A DNA stretch of 64,000 bases from CAZLAK01 sp964557545 (GCA_964557545.1 CAZLAK010000002.1:1-64000), one strand, 5' to 3'; counted from the first letter of the stretch, positions 33,629 through 42,883 are shown. The notes: a model not told the origin generated them from the letters alone. Numbers and translations: made by a program.

Positions 33629-34610
33629 AGCCGTAACCCTGCGGGTGCTGTGAGTGCCAGAGCCAGGCCGACTCCACAATTTCCTCCAGCGAGGCAAAGC
33701 GGGGCCGCCAGCCCAGCTCCGCCTTGGCTTTATCGGCACAGGCCACCAAGACAGCCGGATCGCCGGCACGCCGCGGCCCATAACGCACGGGAACGGGCCG
33801 TCCGGTAACTTTTTCGGCCGTCTTAATCACTTCCAGCACCGAGTAGCCGCTGCCGTTTCCCAGGTTGTAGGCGCGGGAATCCGCACCTTTGGCCAGCGCT
33901 CCCAAAGCCAGGATGTGGGCGCTGGCCAGGTCGCTTACGTGGATGTAATCCCGGATGCAGGTCCCGTCCGGGGTCGGGTAGTCCGTCCCGTAAACCGTAA
34001 GCTGCGGTACTGCACCCATGGCCGCCTTCAACACCAGCGGTACAAGGTGAGTTTCCGGCCGGTGGTCTTCTCCCATGCTGCCCGCGGGGTCGGCGCCGGC
34101 CGCGTTGAAATAGCGCAAAGAGATAAAGCGAAGACCGTAGGCCTCGCTGTACCAGCGCATGGCCCCCTCCAAAGCCAGTTTGGTGGCCCCGTAGGGGTTG
34201 GTGGGCATAGTGGGGTGATCTTCAGTAATGGGCGTGCGCACCGGCTCGCCGTAAACGGCCGCCGTCGAAGAAAAAACCAGAAAGCGCACACCGCACTCCA
34301 CCATGGCGTCCAGCAGGACAAGCCCTTTGACCACGTTATTGTAATAGTAATCAGCCGGTTTTTCCACTGACTCCCCGACGAGACTGCTGGCAGCAAAGTG
34401 CATTACCGCTTCTATGTCCCGCTCTTTAAAAAGTGTGCGCAAAAGTTCCCTATCACCAGTGTCGCCTGCCACCAGCTCCGCCCCGCGCACCGCGGCGGCA
34501 TGGCCGCGCTGCAAGCTGTCCAGCACCACTGCCTTGTATCCTTCCTCTACAAGCGCTTTTACGGTGTGGCTGCCTATGTAGCCGGCACCGCCCGTTACCA
34601 GCACACGCAA
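33612..34610 (-). CDS. galE: UDP-glucose 4-epimerase
   Basis: Interconverts UDP-glucose and UDP-galactose for cell-surface polysaccharides. The 332 residues show the NAD loop TGGAGYIGSH (7-16), catalytic serine region SSTAAVYG and the Tyr-x-x-x-Lys NPYGATKLALE (near 145). TTG start with GGGGAGGG about 5 bases ahead. The last four codons come from the 33-bp repeat, so the natural C-terminus may have been replaced by insertion of that element. Confidence 0.95.
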   Translation of the reverse strand: MRVLVTGGAGYIGSHTVKALVEEGYKAVVLDSLQRGHAAAVRGAELVAGDTGDRELLRTLFKERDIEAVMHFAASSLVGESVEKPADYYYNNVVKGLVLLDAMVECGVRFLVFSSTAAVYGEPVRTPITEDHPTMPTNPYGATKLALEGAMRWYSEAYGLRFISLRYFNAAGADPAGSMGEDHRPETHLVPLVLKAAMGAVPQLTVYGTDYPTPDGTCIRDYIHVSDLASAHILALGALAKGADSRAYNLGNGSGYSVLEVIKTAEKVTGRPVPVRYGPRRAGDPAVLVACADKAKAELGWRPRFASLEEIVESAWLWHSQHPQGYGSVPGT

Positions 34611-34734
34611 AAAAGCCCTCCCCTTTCTCCGCTGCTCTTTTTGCCAGAGCTTTTAGCTCTCGCATTTGCCGGCCTTTAGATACCCTGGCTTCCATTTTAT
34701 CACAGCCGCCGGCATAAAAAAATTAGCACATAAA

Positions 34735-34765
34735 ACCGCCCGGGACAAATTTTTTTCCGGGCGGT
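34735..34765 (-). terminator. Terminator of the yvrJ cassette
   Basis: ACCGCCCGG / CCGGGCGGT, a 9-bp stem. On the minus strand it is followed by TTTTATG, between the yvrJ-like gene and galE. Confidence 0.75.
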
Positions 34766-34823
34766 AAGGTTTAAAAAATTTTTTTGCGTCCTGTAGCTAG
34801 CCGCAGCGCTTAAGACCCGGCAG

Positions 34824-35012
34824 CTACTCCTGCTCCTGCCCGCCTGCCAGTAATTCGGCCAGCCGCCAGATAACCTGCTGCAGTTCAGCCAGCCTGGCTT
34901 CTAACCGCACCAGCAAAAAGGCAGATACGGCGATGGGAAAACCAACATTGCCCACAGCCTGCAGGATGCTTTCCGTAAAACACCACGCTCCCCACAAGTC
35001 TTTTAAAATCAA
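34824..35012 (-). CDS. YvrJ-family small membrane protein
   Basis: A 62-residue protein with the family core VGNVGFPIAVSAFLLVRLE in one membrane helix, followed by an amphipathic C-terminal helix. YvrJ proteins follow DUF1659 and DUF2922 genes in many spore formers; function is unknown. The TTG start and N-terminal 12 residues are uncertain: homologues begin close to the helix and the overlapping frame (to 35067) suggests an old start-region shift. Confidence 0.7.
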   Translation of the reverse strand: MILKDLWGAWCFTESILQAVGNVGFPIAVSAFLLVRLEARLAELQQVIWRLAELLAGGQEQE

Positions 35013-35081
35013 CCTTATTTACATAGCCCTGTACGGCTTTAGTCCTAAAAAGCGCTAATTTGCTCAATCAGTCACCGTCTT

Positions 35082-35318
35082 TTAAGACGGCGGGTCATAG
35101 AGGTCATTGGTCGTGCTGTCGATAATGCGGATGTCCTGTACGGCTACCAGGTCACCTCCGGTGCTGTTGAAGACGTTTCTGTCAATTACTAGGTTCATGG
35201 CTTCCTGCACTTGGGCGGCCGTCAGGTCATCGCGTGGGTTGTCCAGGCTGATGGTAACATTCCTGCCGGCCTGGTTGCGAAAGACCATCCGCAGGGTCTG
35301 AGCTGTTGTAGTAGCCAC
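35082..35318 (-). CDS. DUF2922 family protein
   Basis: A 78-residue protein of the DUF2922 family: TLRMVFRNQAGRNVTISL, then a DLTAAQVQEAMNLVIDRNVF helix. The start is set at GTG 35318 (GGGGGTG about 7 bases ahead), giving the MATT N-terminus typical of the family. It lies in the DUF1659-DUF2922-YvrJ cassette. Role unknown. Confidence 0.85.
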   Translation of the reverse strand: MATTTAQTLRMVFRNQAGRNVTISLDNPRDDLTAAQVQEAMNLVIDRNVFNSTGGDLVAVQDIRIIDSTTNDLYDPPS

Positions 35319-35390
35319 CAACACGCACCCCCTTCCTGTAATTTAAAATTTTTTACACCATCATTCCAGCTCCAGCTGATGGGTGCCTCA

Positions 35391-35615
35391 CTACTCCTGT
35401 ACCAGCTGGGACGTATCGATGCGCAAAATGCCGCCCAGAGGGTACTCCTGCAAGCCGGCCAGGGCTTCTGCCACGTCGTAGAGATCCTGGTCGGAAGCCT
35501 CCGGCTTCACGTTAGAAAAGCTCCTCAGGCGGTAAACGGTGCTCCCCCCTTCGCCTTCGCCGGTCTGGAGTTTAAGCCGCAAAACGGTACCTCCCGCTAC
35601 TTTAGTGACGGCCAC
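35391..35615 (-). CDS. DUF1659 family protein
   Basis: A 75-residue protein with the DUF1659 pattern (TVLRLKLQTGEG ... TVYRLRSFSNVKPEASDQDLYDVAEALAGLQ, quoted in part). GTG 35615 is preferred because GAGGAGGTG precedes it by about 8 bases and the length then matches the family; the frame runs on to 35684. First gene of the cassette. Role unknown. Confidence 0.82.
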   Translation of the reverse strand: MAVTKVAGGTVLRLKLQTGEGEGGSTVYRLRSFSNVKPEASDQDLYDVAEALAGLQEYPLGGILRIDTSQLVQE

Positions 35616-35869
35616 GTCAACCCACCTCCTCTCTTTTGGCGCTAAAAAAGCGGCCTTTTTTAGCGGAGCCGGGCCGGCAGGCAAACATTACGGGGCAGGA
35701 GTAATGGTTGTCTGCCATTGCCCTGCCCCGAACATATGTTCTGTAACAATACTAACAGGACCGTTTTTGGCTGTCAAACGCCAAAAACGGCCAGTATTTT
35801 TAAATATCTTCCTTAAACAGCTAGTAAATGCGTTTTCCTCCGTCTAACGGCTTGCTGCGCTGCTACCGC

Positions 35870-37906
35870 TCAGCCCTTTTCCTTTTCTTTTATCGCTGGG
35901 CTGCCTTCCGGCATCCCGGTCTTTATGGCATCTCTTTCTATCACCTCTATAAATTTCGCCACCAGGCGGGGGTCAAACTGGGTGCCGGCGCACCTTTTCA
36001 GTTCTTCCACAGCTTCTTCGTGGCTCACGGCCTTTTTGTAGGGGCGGTCTCTGGTCATGGCGTCATAAGCGTCGGCTATGGCCAGTATGCGGCATTCCAG
36101 CGGGATCTCTTCTCCTTTGAGCCCCAAGGGATAGCCCCCGCCGTTCCACCACTCGTGGTGCTTTAAAATCCAGTCGGCAATGGGGGCCAAATCGGGCACG
36201 GACAGGGCAATCCTATGACCCAGCAAGCAGTGCCGCTGCATTTCGGCGCGCTCTCCGGCATCGAAAGGGCCCGGCTTAAACAAGACCCTGTCGGGTATGC
36301 CCACCTTGCCGATATCGTGAAACTGGGCTAAGAGGCGGAGGTCGGCCAAATGGTGCTCGGGCACACCGGCAATCCTGGCCAAGCCCATTACCAGGCACTC
36401 CAGGCGCTCGGCATGTCCTCCGGTTATGAAATCCCTGGCCGCCAGCGCTCTCATCAGGGCGTGAACCACGGCGCTCCGGGCGCTTTGGTTGTGGTGCAGC
36501 TTTTCCTGGTACATGTTGTTGTCGGCTACTTTAAATACTTCGTACAGGCTGGTGTTGTAACTGTCTTTAACCGCAAAGCCCATGGATAGATTTAAAGTAA
36601 ATTCCGGGTTGCCCGCATTGTATTCTTCTAAGGCGTGTCTGACCTTAAGACACGCCCTTTCCAGGCCTTGTCTGTCACAATCGGCAAGTATTACGGCAAA
36701 TTCGTCGCCGCCGATCCTGGCCACTACATCGCTTTTGCGAAAGCACTTCTTGATAATGCCGGCAGCAGCCACGAGCAGCCTGTCGCCGGCGTCGTGCCAA
36801 AAAGTATCGTTGATCATTTTCAAGCCGTCTACGTCGCACACCATTATGCCGACGGGCAGGTGGCGGTTATCCTCCAGGCGGCGCATCTCTTCTTCGAAGT
36901 AGGCGCGGTTGTAAAGCCCCGTGAGAGTGTCGTGAAAACTCAAATACTGTAGCTGCCTTTCTATGCACTTTCTCTCAGTGATATCCAAAAGTGAAACCAC
37001 TTTTTTACGCGTGCCCGGCAGCGCAGATACGGTAATGATTAGGTATTTAGTTCTGCCCTGTCTATCGGTGAGCTGGGCTTCGTAAATCGTAGGCGCGGCG
37101 CCCGGTTCTCTGTAATCCTGCACGAAATCCGCCCATTTTTTTGCGCCCTCTATTTCTTCCTTTAAGTAGCCCGTCAGCTTTTCAAATTCGGAGTTAACAA
37201 GGGATATTACAGCGTCTTCTTCAACAATAGCCATAGAAGTGCCCGTATTTTCAAATATGGTGCGATACTGAGCCTCTGAGGCGCGCAGAGCTTCTTCCGA
37301 CAGCTTGCGCTCAAAGGCACTGCCGATAATTTCGGCAGAAACGCGCAAAAGAGCCAGATCCCCCTCGCTCCACGCCCCGGTATCTTTGACGTTATCAAAG
37401 CCTATAAACCCAAAAAGCTCACCCTTAACGTACAGGGGCAGAACCAGCAGGGATTTGATGTCTTGGCTTTTAAGTATCTCTTTTTCATTTTCTGCTTCTG
37501 CGGGCAGTTTAGAAACATCTAAGATGTGTATAACTTCATCCCTGGCCAGCTTTTCCACCCACCAGGGAGATATATCCATAGAAAGGTTTTGCAGGTTGTG
37601 GATCTGCGGGCTGAGTCCCGGCGCGCACCACTCGTGGGTATTATTCATGACGGACTGTTTCCAGTCAAAACAGAACAAATAAGCGCGCCCGGCGTTGCTG
37701 AGCTCCCTTATGTCAGCCAGTGAGTCGTTTATGGCGCCGTCAATGTCGGCAGCACCGACAAAACGGGAGGAAATACTTTTGACGGTATCCCTAAAGTTCA
37801 GCCTGCGCCGGAAAGCCTCTCTTTCGTCTTTTAACTTGGCGATCTGCCTGCGCAAAGCGGCGAGCTTCCTCACCAGCTGTCTTTCTGGCCCGGGACGGCT
37901 TTTCAT
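35870..37906 (-). CDS. GAF-PAS-GGDEF-HD-GYP cyclic-di-GMP protein
   Basis: A 678-residue signalling protein: N-terminal coiled coil (1-40), GAF domain (about 50-205), PAS (about 210-315), GGDEF (about 325-480, intact RIGGDEFAVIL) and HD-GYP (about 485-665). The HD-GYP motifs are HDIGKVGIPDRVLFKPG and HHEWWNGGGYPLGLKGEEIP. It could both make and break cyclic-di-GMP. One extra glycine in GGGYP is unusual but tolerated in the family. RBS CAGGAGGG ahead of the ATG. Stands alone. Confidence 0.93.
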   Translation of the reverse strand: MKSRPGPERQLVRKLAALRRQIAKLKDEREAFRRRLNFRDTVKSISSRFVGAADIDGAINDSLADIRELSNAGRAYLFCFDWKQSVMNNTHEWCAPGLSPQIHNLQNLSMDISPWWVEKLARDEVIHILDVSKLPAEAENEKEILKSQDIKSLLVLPLYVKGELFGFIGFDNVKDTGAWSEGDLALLRVSAEIIGSAFERKLSEEALRASEAQYRTIFENTGTSMAIVEEDAVISLVNSEFEKLTGYLKEEIEGAKKWADFVQDYREPGAAPTIYEAQLTDRQGRTKYLIITVSALPGTRKKVVSLLDITERKCIERQLQYLSFHDTLTGLYNRAYFEEEMRRLEDNRHLPVGIMVCDVDGLKMINDTFWHDAGDRLLVAAAGIIKKCFRKSDVVARIGGDEFAVILADCDRQGLERACLKVRHALEEYNAGNPEFTLNLSMGFAVKDSYNTSLYEVFKVADNNMYQEKLHHNQSARSAVVHALMRALAARDFITGGHAERLECLVMGLARIAGVPEHHLADLRLLAQFHDIGKVGIPDRVLFKPGPFDAGERAEMQRHCLLGHRIALSVPDLAPIADWILKHHEWWNGGGYPLGLKGEEIPLECRILAIADAYDAMTRDRPYKKAVSHEEAVEELKRCAGTQFDPRLVAKFIEVIERDAIKTGMPEGSPAIKEKEKG

Positions 37907-38218
37907 GTGCGGGCTCCCTCCTGCTCAAAACTGCCCCGGCAAGAACCGGGTAAAAACCTTTTTACTAAGAATCCAGTCACCGGGTTGCTTTACACGCAGA
38001 GGCAACACAATAAAATTTGCGTCACAGGCCAAAGCAGCAGCGCACACCGGTAAGAATCGTCCATATTAAATCCATCTTAATTTTTGACAGAGAAAAACCT
38101 ATCTCCTCCTTATTCTTACAAAATTCTTACAAACAAATAATTGCCGCCGCCAATACTCTAAAAGCAAAAAAGGCCCTGCCTAAAGCGGCAAAGCCCTTCT
38201 TTCTTTGCATCACGTTTA
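37907..38218. other. Intergenic region with terminator only
   Basis: Holds the leader of the GGDEF gene and the terminator of the protease gene at 38166-38198. A short direct repeat (TTCTTACAAA twice near 38111-38131) is present. No gene or clear promoter is seen. Confidence 0.5.
38166..38198 (-). terminator. Terminator of the HtrA-like gene
   Basis: Minus strand GGGCTTTGCC, a short loop, GGCAGGGCC and T6. The stem is 9 bp with G-U pairs. Confidence 0.75.
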
Positions 38219-39730
38219 TCAGTGCCAGCTGATCGTCATTTCCCCGCCTTCACTGTAGTAAAACTCCGCTACGCAAAAGTTTACCAGCCACCTGCCGTCC
38301 CCGCCGGGGAAAAGCGCTTCTGGCGGAAAGCCGCGCGGCTGGCCGTGAAAGACGCCGTGGAACCGGACTACGCCGGCAACCGGCCTTCCCGGGTATTCAA
38401 CGCGGACGCGGCTGGCTATTACTAAAAACCAGTTCTCCACCTCTAAAAGGCGGGCACCCGCCAGCTCGGCCTTAAGCCAGGAAGTGTAGTTGCGGTTGTC
38501 CAAAAAAAGCCCCACGTAAATGCACCCGCTGCCGGGTTCCTCCTTTACCCACACGTCGTAAAACTCCACCTGGCCGTCACCGAAAACAAAGCGGTTGTAA
38601 TACTTGTAGAGTATATCGGCCAGCTCTTCTAAAGAGAGTTTTTTTTCGCCCTCCAAAGCCAGCACCGGCAGGGGTATTTCTTTGCCACTGCCCGCTGCCA
38701 TATCTTTTACTTCGTCAACGGGTATGGCAAAATTGATGTTCTGTCCTTCCCGGCGGGTTAGGGTGGTTATGCCCACGACTTCTCCTTTTAAGTTAAACAG
38801 CGCCCCTCCGCTGGAGCCCGGTCCAATGGGAGCAGTAAACTGGATGAAGTCTTGCCCTAAAACGTTAACCCGCGCCCTGCTCACCACGCCCAAAGACACG
38901 GCATTTTGCAAGCCTTCGGGGTTCCCTACCGCCGCTACTTCCACGCCGTCAGCCAGTTCTGAAGAACTCCCCAACACGGCAACTGGCAGGTTGCGGCCGT
39001 CTATCTTCAAGACAGCCACGTCCCGGCTGGCATCGTAAGCAAGGACTCCCTTCACCGGGAAAGACTTGCCGTCATATGTTACCGCTTCGGCGGAGTAAGC
39101 ACCGCTAATGACGTGGTAATTGGTGAGGATCACGCCGCTGCAGCGCGTGATGAAGCCGCTGCCTACAGCCAGTAGTTCGTTCTTTTTGTCATAAGTTTTG
39201 ATGAAGACTACCGACCTGGCCGCTTTAGAAACCTCGCGCAGCTTTTCCGCACTAGAAAGCGCGCCGCCGGGCGGAAACTGGACAAAGGCAGTTGAAGAGG
39301 GCGCATCCCACGTCACCGTGCCGCCCAGGGCAACGGCTAAAAAGCGCAAGGGGACAAACATTCTGTCTTTTGCGATTACCGCCGGCAGGGGCAAAAGCTC
39401 TTCCCTGCCGTTGGCCACCGCCACCCTTTGTCCGGCTGTTACCCGCACGTACCTGCCGTTTAAAACGGCCGTAGCGCTCTTGGAACTGCCGTCCCACTCC
39501 ACCTGTCCGCCGTTTCCTTCCACAAAAAAACGCAACGGTACCATGGTCCAGCCGTTTTCCACGTACGGCGGCAGCGCGAAAAACACTTCACGGCCGTCGA
39601 TTACAATGCGCACCGGCTGGCTGCCGGCTGCCGGCCAAAGCCCCACCCCGGCAATTAAAAACACCAAAATGACCGCACAAAAAGCGGCCGTCACAGAGCG
39701 GCCACGTTTTGTAAATAAATCAAAACCCAT
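38219..39730 (-). CDS. HtrA-like serine protease with copper-amine-oxidase stalk domain
   Basis: A 503-residue exported protein. A signal or membrane anchor (about 12-35) is followed by a copper amine oxidase N-terminal-like domain (about 40-150, two VPLRFF/VPLRFL repeats), a wall-associated module of Firmicutes. A trypsin-like protease domain (about 165-350) has the catalytic triad in TNYHVI, RDVAVLK and GPGSSGGALF. The C-terminal 130 residues are unique. No PDZ domain is seen, unlike classical HtrA. It probably acts in envelope quality control. It is separated from fmdB by about 35 bases on the same strand. Confidence 0.9.
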   Translation of the reverse strand: MGFDLFTKRGRSVTAAFCAVILVFLIAGVGLWPAAGSQPVRIVIDGREVFFALPPYVENGWTMVPLRFFVEGNGGQVEWDGSSKSATAVLNGRYVRVTAGQRVAVANGREELLPLPAVIAKDRMFVPLRFLAVALGGTVTWDAPSSTAFVQFPPGGALSSAEKLREVSKAARSVVFIKTYDKKNELLAVGSGFITRCSGVILTNYHVISGAYSAEAVTYDGKSFPVKGVLAYDASRDVAVLKIDGRNLPVAVLGSSSELADGVEVAAVGNPEGLQNAVSLGVVSRARVNVLGQDFIQFTAPIGPGSSGGALFNLKGEVVGITTLTRREGQNINFAIPVDEVKDMAAGSGKEIPLPVLALEGEKKLSLEELADILYKYYNRFVFGDGQVEFYDVWVKEEPGSGCIYVGLFLDNRNYTSWLKAELAGARLLEVENWFLVIASRVRVEYPGRPVAGVVRFHGVFHGQPRGFPPEALFPGGDGRWLVNFCVAEFYYSEGGEMTISWH

Positions 39731-39765
39731 GTCTTTACCACATTAACTGTCTTAATTTCAATATT

Positions 39766-40047
39766 TCAATTATTATATATACTGCCGCAGGCGCCGGCGC
39801 CGCACTGGCCCTTATAGCCGCATTCCTCACCCGGCGCGCACTCTTCGTCGCGGCCGTTTGCCCGGCAGCAGCTGCCGTCGTCGTTAGCCGGTTTACCAAC
39901 TGAACTGGGCAAGAAAGGAGCGGATATCAGCTTCTTTACGCTTGTGCTGCCGCAAGTATTGCATACCGGTTCTGCATCTTTGCCCGGCAGCACGATCACT
40001 TCAAAAACGTTTTGGCAGTTATGGCAGCGGTACTCGAATATCGGCAT
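39766..40047 (-). CDS. FmdB-family zinc ribbon protein
   Basis: A 93-residue protein opening MPIFEYRCHNC with a second CNTC pair (about 29-32), the FmdB zinc ribbon. The C-terminal 40 residues are cysteine- and glycine-rich (GSCCRANGRDEECAPGEEC), which may hold another metal. FmdB was named from amide-metabolism operons; most members are of unknown function. Confidence 0.9.
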   Translation of the reverse strand: MPIFEYRCHNCQNVFEVIVLPGKDAEPVCNTCGSTSVKKLISAPFLPSSVGKPANDDGSCCRANGRDEECAPGEECGYKGQCGAGACGSIYNN

Positions 40048-40206
40048 CCTTACCCCTCCCGCTTACAGTTTTTTAATTTAATATTTTTGGCTTGCATATT
40101 AAATAATAAGCATAAAAAGCTTTTTCGACAATACTTTAGTTTCTTTTCTTCCCAACAGTGCAGTGCAAAAGCGCATTTTTTTATGCCAGGTGAATATACT
40201 ATTCAT

Positions 40207-40407
40207 ATGAGCAAGCACAAGTGCCACGTGGACCGCAAAAGAAACGAATACGGTAACGCCGTAGCCCGGATGAGGGTTGACCAGATGGAGAGGATGAATA
40301 AATCTGCCCCCTTAGTAGAGTACAACCTTAAAAATTTTAACGGCAAATTCGAAGTTTACAACCCCCACAGTAAAAAGGGACGTCGCAAAGACCGCATCAC
40401 TCTCTGA
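40207..40407 (+). CDS. Hypothetical small basic protein, 66 aa
   Basis: The frame continues upstream, but the protein-like part begins at ATG 40207: MSKHKCHVDRKRNEYG. It is rich in Lys/Arg/Asn (YNPHSKKGRRKDRITL end) and could bind nucleic acid. AGGTG 12 bases ahead is a weak ribosome site. It lies between divergent fmdB and convergent rrf2-type genes. No family is recognised, and it may not be expressed. Confidence 0.4.
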   Translation: MSKHKCHVDRKRNEYGNAVARMRVDQMERMNKSAPLVEYNLKNFNGKFEVYNPHSKKGRRKDRITL

Positions 40408-40423
40408 GAGCGGCAATAGAAAA

Positions 40424-40891
40424 TCACTCTTCGCCTCTTGTCTTTTGTTTTTCTGCCTTATAACTGTACCCCCCGGCCTCCCGGCTCAAGTCCTCCAACG
40501 TGGTAGCGTCCAGCACGCTGTCTATGGCGCTCTTTATTTTCTCCCAGAGGACTCTGGTCACGCACTTCTCAGAACGCCCGCAAACCTCCGGCTCGTCCTT
40601 GCTGACGCAGTCCGTCGGCGAAAGGGGGCCCTCCAGGCACCTGACGATCTCTCCGGCAGTAATCTTTGAGGGGTGGCGAACCAAAAAATAACCCCCCTGC
40701 GAACCCCTCACGCTGCGCACCAAGCCGCCCTTGCGCAAAAAAGTCATTAACTGCTCTAAATAGCCCTCTGAAATGCCCTGCCTTTCGGCTACTTGGGCCA
40801 GCGGAGTAGGCTCATTTTGCTGGTAATGCTGGGCTAAGTCGACCATAGCCCTAAGGCCGTAGCGGGCCCGCGTGGAAAACCTCACTCCCAC
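40424..40891 (-). CDS. Rrf2-family transcription regulator
   Basis: A 155-residue winged-helix protein: STRARYGLRAMVDLA at the N-terminus, recognition region GISEGYLEQLMTFLRKGGLV and the wing VRGSQGGYFLVRHP. Three cysteines (positions about 94, 102 and 108 in DCVSKDEPEVCGRSEKC) have the IscR-like spacing for an FeS cluster, so it probably senses iron-sulfur status. The target is unknown; the YkgJ gene upstream on the same strand may be linked. Confidence 0.9.
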   Translation of the reverse strand: MGVRFSTRARYGLRAMVDLAQHYQQNEPTPLAQVAERQGISEGYLEQLMTFLRKGGLVRSVRGSQGGYFLVRHPSKITAGEIVRCLEGPLSPTDCVSKDEPEVCGRSEKCVTRVLWEKIKSAIDSVLDATTLEDLSREAGGYSYKAEKQKTRGEE

Positions 40892-40952
40892 CCACCCCTT
40901 AAAACTTATAAGAAAAATACAATATAATTCTACGCCTGTACAGCAGGCGTTG

Positions 40953-41600
40953 TCAAAGCATAAGTTCCCGCCAAAAGGCAGGCGGGCAGATCTCTCTTAA
41001 AAGCACGTCCCTGTAATCTTTCCGGCCGGTAAAGGCATTGGGCTCCCAATCCGAAAGGCGCGGGCGGGGGCGCACACCGGCGTGCGGGACGGGCCTTTTC
41101 CCCTCACGGCAGGCTTCGGTCAGCCAGCAGCGGACGAGTTCATCTTCCCCGGCATTAACCACCAGTTCCTTTAGTTTGGCCGCCCGCCGGGAAAGGGGGC
41201 CGCAAATATAAGTCTGGCAGACCAGGGGCCGCACCGGGTAGACAGTGCACAAAAAGCTTTTCTCGTCCAAAAAGAGGCAAAAGCCGTCCTCCCTGCGGCG
41301 CAGGACAATGTCCACTGCCCGGCCGTTGGCCACAATGAAGGCCGCCCGGTCTAAAAACTGGCCCAAATCGCCGCTAAAACCCGTATAACTCTTTAAGCGC
41401 AGGACGTCTATATAAGTCAAGGGAGCGCGCTCGGCACAGCACAAGGGGCAGCCAAAACAGCGGCCGCCTGCGTTCTTAGCCCGGTAGAAAGGCACTTTTT
41501 TAATGGCCGCACCCAACGCGTCCAGGTAATCCTGGACAGTTGCTCCCTCACCGGTCACCGCCAGGTCGTAGCCCAGCCGCCCGCCAAAATTTACAGGCAT
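40953..41600 (-). CDS. YkgJ-family cysteine cluster protein
   Basis: About 215 residues with the CxGCPLCC cluster (GGRCFGCPLCC) and a later CLFLDEKSFLCTVYPVRPLVC stretch (quoted in part), the YkgJ/Fe-S or zinc cluster signature. Function is unknown. The frame extends to 41639, but those codons come from the 33-bp repeat; ATG 41600 is therefore preferred. Confidence 0.8.
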   Translation of the reverse strand: MPVNFGGRLGYDLAVTGEGATVQDYLDALGAAIKKVPFYRAKNAGGRCFGCPLCCAERAPLTYIDVLRLKSYTGFSGDLGQFLDRAAFIVANGRAVDIVLRRREDGFCLFLDEKSFLCTVYPVRPLVCQTYICGPLSRRAAKLKELVVNAGEDELVRCWLTEACREGKRPVPHAGVRPRPRLSDWEPNAFTGRKDYRDVLLREICPPAFWRELML

Positions 41601-41626
41601 AACGCAAACCGCCACCCAACCACCCC

Positions 41627-41659
41627 CGGTGCCAGGCACTTAACTTATTAACTTATTTT
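41627..41659 (+). repeat. 33-bp intergenic repeat, copy 2 (GGTGCCAGGCAC type)
   Basis: Exact copy of 33596-33628 in inverted orientation. It lies in the gap between the YkgJ start and the alcohol dehydrogenase terminator. The GC-rich core is a near-perfect palindrome. Confidence 0.9.
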
Positions 41660-41673
41660 ACTTATTTGCGGGC

Positions 41674-41697
41674 AAAAAAAAAGGGGGCTGAAGCCCC
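41674..41697 (-). terminator. Terminator of the alcohol dehydrogenase gene
   Basis: Minus strand GGGGCT-tc-AGCCCC followed by C and nine T. A strong intrinsic terminator. Confidence 0.9.
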
Positions 41698-41719
41698 GCA
41701 AAAACTGCCTTTTAAAAAT

Positions 41720-42883
41720 TTACATGGCGTTTCTGAAAATGTTTATGACGTCTTCCAGCGTCGCTTTGCGCGGGTTAGTAAAGCTGCAGGCATCCTTCAT
41801 GGCGTTTTTGGCCATGATTTCAAAGTCGCTCTCCTTCACGCCCAGTTCTTTTAAGCCGGAGGGGATGCCGATGTCCGCCGACAGCTTGCGGATCGACTGG
41901 ATGGCCACATCGGCTGCCTCCCGGTCGGAAAGGCCCTCTACGTTTTCGCCCATAGCCACGGCAATGTCCCTAAAGCGCTTTAAGTTGGCCAGCATATTGA
42001 ACTCCTCTACTGCCGGCAGGAGAATGGCGTTGCACACACCGTGGGGCAGGTTGTAAAAGCCTCCCAGTTGGTGCGCCATGGCGTGCACGTAGCCGAGGCT
42101 GGCGTTGTTAAAGGCCATCCCCGCCAGGTATTCGGCGTAGGCCATCTTGTCGCGCGCTTCCAAATTCTCGCCGTTGGCCACAGCGCTGCGCAGGTTCTCG
42201 GAAATCAGCTTTATGGCCATTAAAGCGCAGGCATCGGTAACCGGGGTAGCAATGGTGGATACGTAAGCTTCTACGGCATGGGTCAGGGCGTCCATGCCGG
42301 TTGCTGCCGTCAGGGCCGGCGGCTTGCCAACCATCAAGAGCGGGTCGTTTATGGCCACGTTGGGAGTAACCCGCCAGTCGACGATGGCCATTTTCACCTT
42401 GGTGTCGGTGTTGGTGATGATGCAGAAGCGGGTCATTTCACTGGCCGTGCCGGCCGTGGTGTTCACGGCAACAAACGGCGGCATGGGTTTGGACGACTTA
42501 TCAATACCTTCGTAATCGCGGATGTTCCCGCCGTTGGTAGCCAGGATGCCTATACCTTTAGCGCAGTCGTGGGAACTGCCGCCGCCTAAAGAAATGATCA
42601 TGTCGCAATTATTTTTCTTGAAAATTTCCAGGCCGTCGTGAACGTTCTTGTCCGTGGGGTTGGGCTCGGCCCCGTCGTAAATTACGGCTTTAACCCCTGC
42701 TTCTTCTACCAAAGCTTTAATATTGTCGGCGACACCGAGAGAAGAAAGACCTTTATCGGTAACGATGAGAGCTTTTTTACCGCCGAGCACTCTGGCTTGT
42801 TCTCCGACTTTTTTGTGTGAACCGATCCCCATTAAAGTTACAGTTGGAATAAAAAACCCGTATACCTGCTCGCCAAGAGCCAT
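41720..42883 (-). CDS. Iron-containing alcohol dehydrogenase
   Basis: A 387-residue group III dehydrogenase that interconverts alcohols and aldehydes with NAD(P). The family signature is visible: SLGGGSSHDCAKGIG (coenzyme loop, near 92), GMDALTHAVEAY and HAMAHQLGGFYNLPHG, with the metal His residues. ATG 42883 has a perfect AAAGGAGG 7 bases ahead. It is a single gene with a sigma-54 promoter, next to a sigma-54 activator, and may supply or remove aldehydes for the AOR 11 kb away. The substrate is not readable from sequence. Confidence 0.94.
   Translation of the reverse strand: MALGEQVYGFFIPTVTLMGIGSHKKVGEQARVLGGKKALIVTDKGLSSLGVADNIKALVEEAGVKAVIYDGAEPNPTDKNVHDGLEIFKKNNCDMIISLGGGSSHDCAKGIGILATNGGNIRDYEGIDKSSKPMPPFVAVNTTAGTASEMTRFCIITNTDTKVKMAIVDWRVTPNVAINDPLLMVGKPPALTAATGMDALTHAVEAYVSTIATPVTDACALMAIKLISENLRSAVANGENLEARDKMAYAEYLAGMAFNNASLGYVHAMAHQLGGFYNLPHGVCNAILLPAVEEFNMLANLKRFRDIAVAMGENVEGLSDREAADVAIQSIRKLSADIGIPSGLKELGVKESDFEIMAKNAMKDACSFTNPRKATLEDVINIFRNAM

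Noticed and set aside
34885..35067. Alternative 60-codon gene overlapping the YvrJ frame
   Set aside because: The YvrJ family core lies in the other frame; this one has no family resemblance.
40012..40206. Upstream extension of the 66-codon gene
   Set aside because: It overlaps the divergent fmdB start and has no ribosome site or protein-like composition.
41601..41639. Start of the YkgJ gene at 41639
   Set aside because: Those codons are part of the 33-bp repeat, which also occurs elsewhere outside this gene.
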